From Pirellulaceae bacterium (GTDB lineage: Bacteria > Planctomycetota > Planctomycetia > Pirellulales > Pirellulaceae), in contig JAHDXO010000046.1 in the NCBI GenBank assembly GCA_023382975.1, forward strand, positions 55,622 to 88,249: DNA of 32,628 bases, read 5' to 3'. The notes beneath the pieces are model-generated. The model did not search any database, had not been told where the DNA came from, and saw only the letters and a program-made list of their open reading frames with translations. Made by a program: the position numbers and the translations under genes. Below are positions 7,278-15,087 of the stretch, one piece after another (within the stretch, counting starts at the first letter, position 1; the number at the start of each line of letters is the position of its first letter).

Positions 7278-8966
7278 ATGAGAAGAACCATCCGTTTTGT
7301 CATCGCGGGCGTCTTCGCGGCCGTTGTCCAGGCCGCGTTCGCTGCCGAACCGCCGCTTGCAGATGTGGTCATCGTCGCCGCGACCCCCGGCGGCGTCACA
7401 GCCGCAGTGTCTGCAGCACGTTCGGGGGCGAAGGTGACTGTTGTGGAGGAAAGCAACCACGTCGGCGGCATCATCGCGGGAGGGCTAACGAACACGGACA
7501 TTCGCAAGCACGGAGCCGTCGGTGGACTCTACAATGAGTTCAAACGCCGCATCGTGGAGCATTACACCTCCATTTACGGTGCGGATTCGAAGCAGGTGCA
7601 TGTGTGCCAAGCCGGAAACAGGTTCGAGGCACATGTCGCTGAGAAGGTACTCCGCGACATGCTCGCCGCGGAGAAGAACATCACGCTGTTGGAACGGTAT
7701 CGCGTGGTGGCCGCATCGGTTATCGGCAGAGACGGCGTGGAGGAGGCTGCGACCCGTGGCAAACGCATAGACGGTGCGGCGCCAGAGTCTTTCGGCCCGA
7801 CGGTGAAGCTTGTCAGCATCACCGCGGAGGATCTGACCAAGCCAGGCAGGAAGACCGAGTTTCGAGCACGAACCTTCATTGATTGCACTTACGAAGGCGA
7901 CCTAGCCGCACTCGCTGGCGTGCCGTATCGGGTCGGACGCGAGAGCCGTGCTGCCTTTGGGGAACCTCACGCGGGGCACATCTACGTGCGATTCAAGGAC
8001 TACAATCCGCTTCCCGGGTCCACGGGCGAGGCGGACGCAGGGATCCAAGCCTTCTGCTTCCGCTTTCATCTCACCAAAGACAAATCCAACTTCGTTTCGG
8101 TCGAGAGGCCGCCAGGTTTCAACCGCGACGACTACAGACACGTCCTGTCGCAGATCGCCGAAGGCAAGATCACCCGTTTCAACCACGTGATCCAGCTCTA
8201 CGAGATGCCGAATGGGAAGTTCGAGGTAAACAGTGACCATCCGCATCACGACACCGGCGTGCCGGCGGAGTCGCTCGATCTCGCCGAGGAGAACTGGGGC
8301 TGGCCAGAGGCCGGTCCCGCCGAGCGCGAGCGCATCTTCGCCCGCTACTGGAGCCACAACGAAGGTCTCATCTGGCTGCTGCAAAACGATCCCGCCGTGC
8401 CGCAGGCCATCCGCGATGAGGCGAGCCAATGGGGGTTTCCGAAAGATGAGTTCACCGACAACCGCCATCGCCCGCATCACATCTACGTTCGCCAGGGCCG
8501 GCGCATCTGGGGCGAATATACCGTCACGCAGAACGACGCCAAGACCGTCTTCGAGACGGGCCTTCCGACCCGTCATGCCGACGGCATCGCCGTGGCGGAG
8601 TTCGAGTTCGATTCGCACGCTGTTCGCAAGTACGACCCCGCATATCCGATGCTGCGACCCGGTTACTTTTTCATCGCCCACGATCCCTTTCAGCTCCCGT
8701 ATCGTAGCGTCGTGCCGAAGTGCGTGGACAACCTGCTCGTGCCGGTGGCATGCAGCGCCAGCCATGTCGGCTACCAAACCATCCGCATGGAGCCCGTCTT
8801 CATGGCGTTGGGCGAAGCCTGCGGCATCGCCGCGGCGATCGCCCACGATGCCAAGACGAGCGTCCGCAGTGTAAACGTACCTGCGGTGCAAAGGGAGATC
8901 GTAAAACGCGGCGGGGTCATTCTCTATGAATCTCAGCCACTCGTGCCGGAGTCATTGAAGCAATGA
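7278..8966 (+). CDS. Sec-exported FAD-dependent oxidoreductase
   Basis: This 562-residue protein has a Sec signal (residues 1-23, likely cut after AFA) and the N-terminal dinucleotide fold DVVIVAATPGGVTAAVSAA, followed by acidic residue E57. Relatives usually read G-A-T-P-G-G; here the first glycine is Ala34, a change in the phosphate-binding loop. The second FAD motif FIDCTYEGDLAALAG is near residue 200. It is FAD_oxidored-like but clearly different from the preceding oxidoreductase, notably in using the Sec rather than the Tat signal. GGGAGT at 7264-7269 supports the ATG. Its TGA overlaps the next ATG by the ATGA arrangement, so it is probably coupled to the hydrolase that follows. Substrate unknown. 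Confidence 0.82.
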   Translation: MRRTIRFVIAGVFAAVVQAAFAAEPPLADVVIVAATPGGVTAAVSAARSGAKVTVVEESNHVGGIIAGGLTNTDIRKHGAVGGLYNEFKRRIVEHYTSIYGADSKQVHVCQAGNRFEAHVAEKVLRDMLAAEKNITLLERYRVVAASVIGRDGVEEAATRGKRIDGAAPESFGPTVKLVSITAEDLTKPGRKTEFRARTFIDCTYEGDLAALAGVPYRVGRESRAAFGEPHAGHIYVRFKDYNPLPGSTGEADAGIQAFCFRFHLTKDKSNFVSVERPPGFNRDDYRHVLSQIAEGKITRFNHVIQLYEMPNGKFEVNSDHPHHDTGVPAESLDLAEENWGWPEAGPAERERIFARYWSHNEGLIWLLQNDPAVPQAIRDEASQWGFPKDEFTDNRHRPHHIYVRQGRRIWGEYTVTQNDAKTVFETGLPTRHADGIAVAEFEFDSHAVRKYDPAYPMLRPGYFFIAHDPFQLPYRSVVPKCVDNLLVPVACSASHVGYQTIRMEPVFMALGEACGIAAAIAHDAKTSVRSVNVPAVQREIVKRGGVILYESQPLVPESLKQ

Positions 8967-11257
8967 ACACGACTCAATCCACGCGACGTGACTTCCTTTG
9001 TTCGGCTGGTGTGGCCTTTGCCGGAGCCGCCCTCGGTACGCGAGTACATGCGGCCGATCCTGTCGCCGCCGATGCCGAGATCCAACACCCGCAGTCGCCG
9101 CGGTCGACCAAGGCCCCGCTCACGGCGCGCCTGGCACGCCATCGCGGGGTCTTGAAGATCGAAATCAACAGCCAGGTCTTCGATCCGCTGGCCTACCGAT
9201 CGTACCGACCCACGCCCGAGTTGATCCGTGGTTTCGCCGGCACCGGCCTGAAACTCGCCAATGTGACCCACTCCGGTATGTTGTGTACGCTCGATGTGCC
9301 TTACTCGTTGTTCGGCGAGGTCTGGACGGGCCCGGAGCAGTTCGACTGGAAGGCATTCGACGCGCAAATGCAGATGTTTGAGGCCAACGCTCCGGGCGCG
9401 TACTACAACCTCGCGCTGCAGCTCGACACCCGCGATTGGTACCTGGCCTCGCATCCAGAGTGCTCGAACAGCTACTGGAATCTGGTCGAGACCGCGGGCC
9501 ATGAACCTTGGCGGACGGACACGGCCGCCTCACTGCAGGAGTTCCTGCGGCAGATCGAAGCACGCTACGGCGACCGCGTGTTCGCCTACAGCCTGCTCTG
9601 CGGCTCGTCCACCGAGTGGTACACCAACTCGCAGGGCCGCGGCCGGCCGGAGGCAGCCATCCGCGAGCATCCGATCAAGACGGCCGCCTTTCGCAATTTC
9701 ACGGGCGACCCCACGGCGACCATGCCGCCGCTCGATGTGCTGCAGCGCACCTCGCACGGCGTGTTCCGCGATCCGGTTGCGGATGCTGCAGCCCTGCGCT
9801 ACTGGCGGTTCCACCACGAGATCATCGGCGATGCCATCGTCCACTTCTGCCGCAAGGCCCAGGAGGTGTTGCAGCATCGGAAACTGCTCGGGCTGTTCTA
9901 TGGTTATCTGACGCAGCTCAACAGCGAGCGGCTGCTGCAGGAGGGACACCTGGGCTACGAGCGCGTCTGGAGCTGTCCGGACATTGACATGATCTACGCG
10001 CCGGCAAAGTACGGCACGCCGCGCAGTTTCGAGGGCGCCAGCGGCTACCTGCTCACCGTCGACTCGCTCGACCTGCACGACAAGCTGGTGTTTCACGAGG
10101 TCGACCACACCACACATATCGCCCGGGACACCGTGGAGAACGGGCGGAAGATCCCCGGCGGGAACACCATACTGCCCAACGCCTTCGCCTCGCGGCAGGT
10201 GCTGCGACGGGAGTTCGCCTTGACGCGCGCCAAGCGAACTGCATTGTGGTGGTTCGACTTCCTCGGCGGCAACTACGCCAGCCCGGAGATGATGGACATG
10301 GTCGCCGAGCTGGTAAGGGCGCAGGAACGGCTGCGCGATGTGCCGATGCGGTCGGTGGCCGAGATCGCGGTGTTCGGCGACGTGTCGTCCATGTACCACA
10401 TCAACGCCCGCTCCAGCGTCGCGGACGACCTCCTGGTGCGCCCGCCCGACGAACTGGCCCGCATCGGCGCGCCGTACGACATCTACAACTTCTCGGACCT
10501 GGATCACAAGGACTTGCCGTGGGACCGCTACAAGCTGTGCATCTTCCTGAACGCCTTCTGCGTGCCGGACGAGAAGCAGGCGTTCATCCGGTCCAGGGTG
10601 CAGCGCAACGGCCGGACGCTGCTGTGGGTCTATGCTCCGAACTACATCCGGAAGGACGGCTTCTCGGTCGACGCGATCACCGACATCACGGGGGTCGAGG
10701 TGGCTCGGCGTGCGGGAGAGGGGAGCGCGGTCACCGTGCGAGCCGAAGACGTCTTTGCGCGGCTCGGTGCCGCCGTGCGATGCAGCTTTACACCGGGGCA
10801 GAAATCCGATGGCCAACGCGATCCGACGTTCGACATGCGCAGCAAGGGGCTGTTGGAGACCACGCCGCTGTTCGAGGTTCGCGACGAGTCGGCGCAAACG
10901 TGCGGCGTCTATGATTCAGATCAGGTGCCTGCCATTGCTGCGAAGACGTTCGCCGAGTACACGTCCGTCTACAGTGCCGTCGGCAACTGGCCGGCGGTGC
11001 TGTACCGCGAACTGGCGCGGTCGGCGGGAGTTCACATCTACTACGAAGGCAACGACCCGGTCTACATCAACAACCGGCTGATCGGCATCCACATGCAAAC
11101 GGATACAACGCATCGCCTCCTGCTGCCAGTCGGCAAGACCTGCCGATTGGAAGAACTCTTCGACGGCGGCGAGGTGCTTCTGGAAAACGGCGCCGGACAA
11201 CTCCCGCACGAGCCCGGCGCAGCCAAACTGTACCTGCTGCTGCCGGAGCTTCCATAG
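8963..11257 (+). CDS. Tat-exported GH-A clan glycoside hydrolase, beta-galactosidase (GH42)-like
   Basis: The 764-residue product carries a twin-arginine signal (STRRDFL at residues 6-12). Residues 60-390 look like a (beta/alpha)8 hydrolase: Glu218 in LLCGSSTEWY is a candidate acid/base and Glu379 in LVFHEVDH a candidate nucleophile. Residues about 460-610 resemble the trimerisation, amidotransferase-like domain of GH42 enzymes (FLNAFCVPDE, NGRTLLWVYAP). A small C-terminal beta domain follows. GH42 members release beta-galactose from oligosaccharides, but this sequence is divergent and the sugar cannot be assigned. The ATG overlaps the previous stop by the ATGA arrangement. Tat export is odd for a glycosidase with no visible redox cofactor. 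Confidence 0.65.
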   Translation: MNTTQSTRRDFLCSAGVAFAGAALGTRVHAADPVAADAEIQHPQSPRSTKAPLTARLARHRGVLKIEINSQVFDPLAYRSYRPTPELIRGFAGTGLKLANVTHSGMLCTLDVPYSLFGEVWTGPEQFDWKAFDAQMQMFEANAPGAYYNLALQLDTRDWYLASHPECSNSYWNLVETAGHEPWRTDTAASLQEFLRQIEARYGDRVFAYSLLCGSSTEWYTNSQGRGRPEAAIREHPIKTAAFRNFTGDPTATMPPLDVLQRTSHGVFRDPVADAAALRYWRFHHEIIGDAIVHFCRKAQEVLQHRKLLGLFYGYLTQLNSERLLQEGHLGYERVWSCPDIDMIYAPAKYGTPRSFEGASGYLLTVDSLDLHDKLVFHEVDHTTHIARDTVENGRKIPGGNTILPNAFASRQVLRREFALTRAKRTALWWFDFLGGNYASPEMMDMVAELVRAQERLRDVPMRSVAEIAVFGDVSSMYHINARSSVADDLLVRPPDELARIGAPYDIYNFSDLDHKDLPWDRYKLCIFLNAFCVPDEKQAFIRSRVQRNGRTLLWVYAPNYIRKDGFSVDAITDITGVEVARRAGEGSAVTVRAEDVFARLGAAVRCSFTPGQKSDGQRDPTFDMRSKGLLETTPLFEVRDESAQTCGVYDSDQVPAIAAKTFAEYTSVYSAVGNWPAVLYRELARSAGVHIYYEGNDPVYINNRLIGIHMQTDTTHRLLLPVGKTCRLEELFDGGEVLLENGAGQLPHEPGAAKLYLLLPELP

Positions 11258-11293
11258 AACGTCAATTCCCCTCTATGCCGACAATTGAATCCC

Positions 11294-14200
11294 ATGTTCA
11301 AAACCGCAACAGCCTGCTTGGCCCTCACCCTTGTAATGACCCGTTTTACGCTCGGCGCCGAGGTCGCCATTTCCTATTCCGTTCCCCGGGCCGGCCGTGT
11401 CTCGCTCGCGCTCTATGACGCCGAAGGGCGCATGGTGCGGACGCTGCTCACGGGGAGGCCCCACGCGAAAGGCGATTACGCCGCCGGCTGGGATGGCCTC
11501 GACCGCTATGGCCATCCGCTCCCGCCGGGCGAGTACGCCTGGAAACTGCTGGCGACCGAAGGGCTGCGGGCCGAGTTCATCACGCAGGTTGGCCAGAACG
11601 TGGATCCGGTTTGGGAACGGGCCACGGGAAACCACGCTCCGCCCAACAGCGTGGCAGTAGACGCGACCGGACTTTATCGCGTCGGGGCCACCAACGAGGG
11701 CGCGCATTGGGGTGTCAAGACGGATCTCGACGGGCGGCATCGGTGGACGAACGACCGCTGGTCGGCCGACCCGTGGGCGCAGGATACGGTCGCCGTGACG
11801 CTGGTTGGTGATCGGCTGTTCGAACTGATGCCGAACGGTCACGTCTATGGATACGACGCACGAACCGGGCGCGTCTTCACCGGCGGCGACTTCGATCCCA
11901 AGCCGTGGAATCTGCGTTGGAACGGTTACGAGCCGCCGCAGGGCGTGAAAGATGAGGACCGGAGAAGGCAGAACGCCGCGGAAAGCCCGCGCGACCTTGC
12001 GGGCGATGCGGCCGGTGGATTGCTGGTGGCGGCGTTTCCGCAGCACGATGCGATTGGCTGGTTCAGTGCGGTGGACGGGAAATGGGTGGATACGGCAACC
12101 AACCTTGCCGGACTCTCAGGCGTGGCGGTCGCAAAAAGCGGCACGGTGTACGCGATCTCCGGCGGCGCGATCGTATCGCTCTCGCGGGAAAACAAGACTC
12201 CGCGAATCGTCATCGCCGCGGAGAAGTTGGAATGTCCGTGGCGGCTTTGCGTGAGTCCGGAGTCGGGCGACGTCTTCGTGGCGGAGAACAGCGATCACGT
12301 AGCCGCGTCTCTCCGAGACTCGGACCCGCGTCTCGGAGCGACGCGACCACGTGTTCGGCACCATCAGGTCAAACGCTTTGCAGCGGACGGGACGCTGGTC
12401 AGATGTTTCGGCAAGGCGGAAGGCCGGGACGACGGCGTCTACGTGCCGACCGACTTCCGCGGGCTGACGGACATCGAGGCGGATGCCGATGGCGGGTTCG
12501 TGGTGACCGAGGGCCGTCACACACCTCCGCGACGCTCGGCGCGATTCGACGCCGATGGGAACCTGCTCCGCGAGTGGTACGGCGCGCAGCATTACGGCGT
12601 CATCGCCTGCCCGGAGCCGGGCGACCCGCGTTTCGTCTGGACCCTGGCCAACGCCCCGCAGCCGGGCCTGGTACGGTGGGAAGTCGACTACGCGAAAAAG
12701 TCTTGGCGGGTGGCCGAAGTTTATCAGGAGGCGTTTGCCGCCAATCGGTTCGCTGTGGTGCCGCCGGTGCCTAACGTATTCGAGAAAGACGGGCGGATCT
12801 ACATCCAGGGCGGCGGTGTGCAACCGGTCGGCTTCACGCTCTGCGTCTATGATCGGGTGGCCAAGCGCATCCGGCCATGCAATGCCAGCGAGTCGCGTGA
12901 CAACAAACGCCGGACCTACCTCTGGAATGATCTCAATGACGATGGCCTCGCCACCGACGACGAACTGCAGTGGCTCAATCGCAGCAAGCTTGGCGGCTGG
13001 ATCCATCCCGGCGATTTCACGCTGCGCACCACGTCGACGGCCAGCGATTACAACCCCGGCCCGTTGCTGAAGCCCGCTCGCATTACGGCCGGCGGCACAC
13101 CCGTCTACGACATGCAGACGGCCGAGCAATCCGCTCCGTGGCTGGAGAACGGCCGGAAGCACTTCCCCGGCGATTTCTGCGTGGGGGCCGACGGCTGTGT
13201 CTTCGCCTGCTTTTCGGACGGCGCCAGCAATCCGCACGAAGGTGCGGAGACTCACGGCGCGTGGTACTACAACTCGTGCTCGGCCATCGACCGGCTGGTG
13301 AAGTGGAGCCGCGAAGGCCGGCCGTTGTGGAGCGTCGGCCGCCACAGTCCCGACAACGACCACGAGACGGGCTCGACCGCCATGCCGCGCGGCTTGGTCG
13401 GACTCACCCACGGCTGCGTCGTCTGGGGCGATGCCTCGGACGAAGAGACCGTTCGGCCGACCGTCTGGACCGACGACGGGCTGTACGTGGACGAACTGCT
13501 GCGCGTGCCGACCGACAATCTGCCCAAGGAGGCGTACGGCATGTTCAACGCCAACGAGTATCCGATGGGCCACCTGCACACCAACGCCAAGACCGGCGAG
13601 ACCTTTTACTACGCCCTGAATTCCGGCGGCGGAGCGCCCATTTACCGCATTACGGGCTGGAACGGCTGGCATCGGGCCAGCGGAAACATCACGCTGCCCG
13701 ATGCGGCGGCGGTCACGGCGAAACGCGACGGGACGGGGCTGAAGGGCGAGTATTTCAACAACGGCGATTGCTCCGGCGAACCGGCGCTCACGCGCACCGA
13801 CAAGGTGGTGCATTTCAACTGGGGCGAGGGCGGACAGGAGGGGGTGCCCGACAAGCAGACGATCACCGCCGAGGTCTTTAGCGCCCGCTGGAGCGGCACG
13901 TATGAAGCGGCCACTAACGAGGACACGCGTTTCGAGATCCGCGGCAGTTTCCCGTGGCGCGCCAAAGGCCAGCCGCTTTGGTCCCGCCTCTGGCTCGGCG
14001 GCGAACTCGTCTTCGATTCCCAGCCTGCCGTGGTGAAAGGCAACACGACCTACGACGAACAGGCGGCCAGCAGCATGGGCACGGTGACGGTGAAACTCCG
14101 TGCCGGCCAGCGGATCGACCTGCGGCTGGAGTGCGGATTCAAAAAGGGTCAGGCCGCCATCGCCCTGAGCCACGACACGCCCGGTCTCGACCGCCGCGTG

Positions 14201-14878
14201 ATCCTGCCGGAGTTTCTCCATCCCGAGCCCGGCCCCCAGGCCAAGCTCGAACGCGTTACCGAGAAACGCGCCGAAGTCATCGCCGGATTTGATTTCGAGC
14301 AGCCTGAAGGAAATGTCCTCGGCAGCACAGCGGGCCTGGAAATCTTCGGCCGCTTGACGGGCCACACTCGACGCGTTCCGGGCGAAGTGGGGACGGCCAT
14401 CGAATTCGACGCACGCGGCGAGTTCGATCCCGCCCTGTTCCCGATCGACGAAGAACTCCGCCTGCCGGACGGCGACTACACCGTTTCCTTCTGGTTCAAG
14501 ACCACCGCCGCCAACGTGCGGCTTTGCGCGGCGACACGCTATTCCAGTTACAACAACCGCTGGAGCGACCACGTCATCGAAGTGGAAAATGGCCTGCTGC
14601 GTTTTGCACTCCAGGGTGACGATCCACTTCACTCGACAACTCAACTCAACGACGACCGGTGGCATCACGTCGTTACCACCGTCGGCCCCGGCGGCCAACG
14701 TCTTCATGTGGACGGCCAACGGATCGCTACCGGAAAACTCGCCCGCCGCATCCGCACCAGCAACCGCCTCGGACTCGACCTGGGACCCGGCGACGGCCAC
14801 GCTGTGGTGACGCTGGACGAAGTGAAGATTCACGGCCGCGCTGTGACACCCACCGCAGCGGCGAGGAAACCTGACTGA
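11294..14878 (+). CDS. Large exported multidomain protein: FlgD-Ig-like, propeller, PA14 and LamG-like domains
   Basis: The 1194-residue protein has a short Sec signal (cut near LGA at 20-22). Residues 24-90 resemble a FlgD-type Ig-like domain (GDYAAGWDGLDRYGHPLPPGEYAWKL has its typical layout). Residues about 100-800 contain NHL/propeller-like blades. Residues 816-970 form a PA14-like domain starting at LKGEYFNNGDCSG. Residues 994-1190 look like a LamG/concanavalin-type lectin (DDRWHHVVTTVGPGGQRLHVDG). Such proteins bind or process surface glycans; no catalytic site is evident. The start is uncertain: no good ribosome binding site precedes ATG 11294, and TTG 11285 is in frame. A 58-base palindrome (12296-12353) lies inside the coding region and is translated through without a stop. 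Confidence 0.7.
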   Translation: MFKTATACLALTLVMTRFTLGAEVAISYSVPRAGRVSLALYDAEGRMVRTLLTGRPHAKGDYAAGWDGLDRYGHPLPPGEYAWKLLATEGLRAEFITQVGQNVDPVWERATGNHAPPNSVAVDATGLYRVGATNEGAHWGVKTDLDGRHRWTNDRWSADPWAQDTVAVTLVGDRLFELMPNGHVYGYDARTGRVFTGGDFDPKPWNLRWNGYEPPQGVKDEDRRRQNAAESPRDLAGDAAGGLLVAAFPQHDAIGWFSAVDGKWVDTATNLAGLSGVAVAKSGTVYAISGGAIVSLSRENKTPRIVIAAEKLECPWRLCVSPESGDVFVAENSDHVAASLRDSDPRLGATRPRVRHHQVKRFAADGTLVRCFGKAEGRDDGVYVPTDFRGLTDIEADADGGFVVTEGRHTPPRRSARFDADGNLLREWYGAQHYGVIACPEPGDPRFVWTLANAPQPGLVRWEVDYAKKSWRVAEVYQEAFAANRFAVVPPVPNVFEKDGRIYIQGGGVQPVGFTLCVYDRVAKRIRPCNASESRDNKRRTYLWNDLNDDGLATDDELQWLNRSKLGGWIHPGDFTLRTTSTASDYNPGPLLKPARITAGGTPVYDMQTAEQSAPWLENGRKHFPGDFCVGADGCVFACFSDGASNPHEGAETHGAWYYNSCSAIDRLVKWSREGRPLWSVGRHSPDNDHETGSTAMPRGLVGLTHGCVVWGDASDEETVRPTVWTDDGLYVDELLRVPTDNLPKEAYGMFNANEYPMGHLHTNAKTGETFYYALNSGGGAPIYRITGWNGWHRASGNITLPDAAAVTAKRDGTGLKGEYFNNGDCSGEPALTRTDKVVHFNWGEGGQEGVPDKQTITAEVFSARWSGTYEAATNEDTRFEIRGSFPWRAKGQPLWSRLWLGGELVFDSQPAVVKGNTTYDEQAASSMGTVTVKLRAGQRIDLRLECGFKKGQAAIALSHDTPGLDRRVILPEFLHPEPGPQAKLERVTEKRAEVIAGFDFEQPEGNVLGSTAGLEIFGRLTGHTRRVPGEVGTAIEFDARGEFDPALFPIDEELRLPDGDYTVSFWFKTTAANVRLCAATRYSSYNNRWSDHVIEVENGLLRFALQGDDPLHSTTQLNDDRWHHVVTTVGPGGQRLHVDGQRIATGKLARRIRTSNRLGLDLGPGDGHAVVTLDEVKIHGRAVTPTAAARKPD
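12296..12353. repeat. Imperfect 58-base palindrome embedded in a coding sequence
   Basis: Two 28-base arms (12296-12323 and 12326-12353) around a 2-base centre match at 24 of 28 positions when one is reverse-complemented. The ends are CACGT and ACGTG. It encodes an Arg/Ala/Ser-rich stretch (VAASLRDSDPRLGATRPRV) that looks foreign to the propeller fold. It resembles the mobile or REP-like palindromes seen between planctomycete genes, here apparently domesticated in frame. Confidence 0.75.
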
Positions 14879-15087
14879 AGTTCCCATCATTGAAGAATGC
14901 CTCATGCACACTTCCAATCCTCTGTCTCGTTGCCAACGCGGTAACGCGCGCACGGCGTGTGCCTGGAAGACGTGCCGCGACTGTGGACAGGAAGCTCCGG
15001 GACAGGAAAATAGGAACAAAGGCGGTTAACCGCGAGCCGTAACCGTATGTGGGCGGAGCAAGGGTTTGACGAATCAGGAGCAGGTCA
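14879..15087 (+). other. Intergenic gap with a remnant of an FAD-oxidoreductase 3' end
   Basis: Bases 14953-14995 match 7139-7181, the last codons and immediate 3' flank of the Tat FAD oxidoreductase gene, at about 39 of 43 positions. The remnant still reads GVCLEDVP against GVYLEDVP, but the stop codon is lost (TAA to CGA). The motif GGACAGGAA recurs twice afterwards. This looks like the tail of a lost paralogue or a copied 3' segment. GGAGCAGGT just before 15088 is the ribosome binding site of the next gene. Confidence 0.6.

Noticed and set aside
12116..15019. Another 967-codon open frame on the - strand
   Set aside because: It lies opposite the PA14/LamG protein gene, has no recognisable domain and no ribosome site. 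High GC explains its length.
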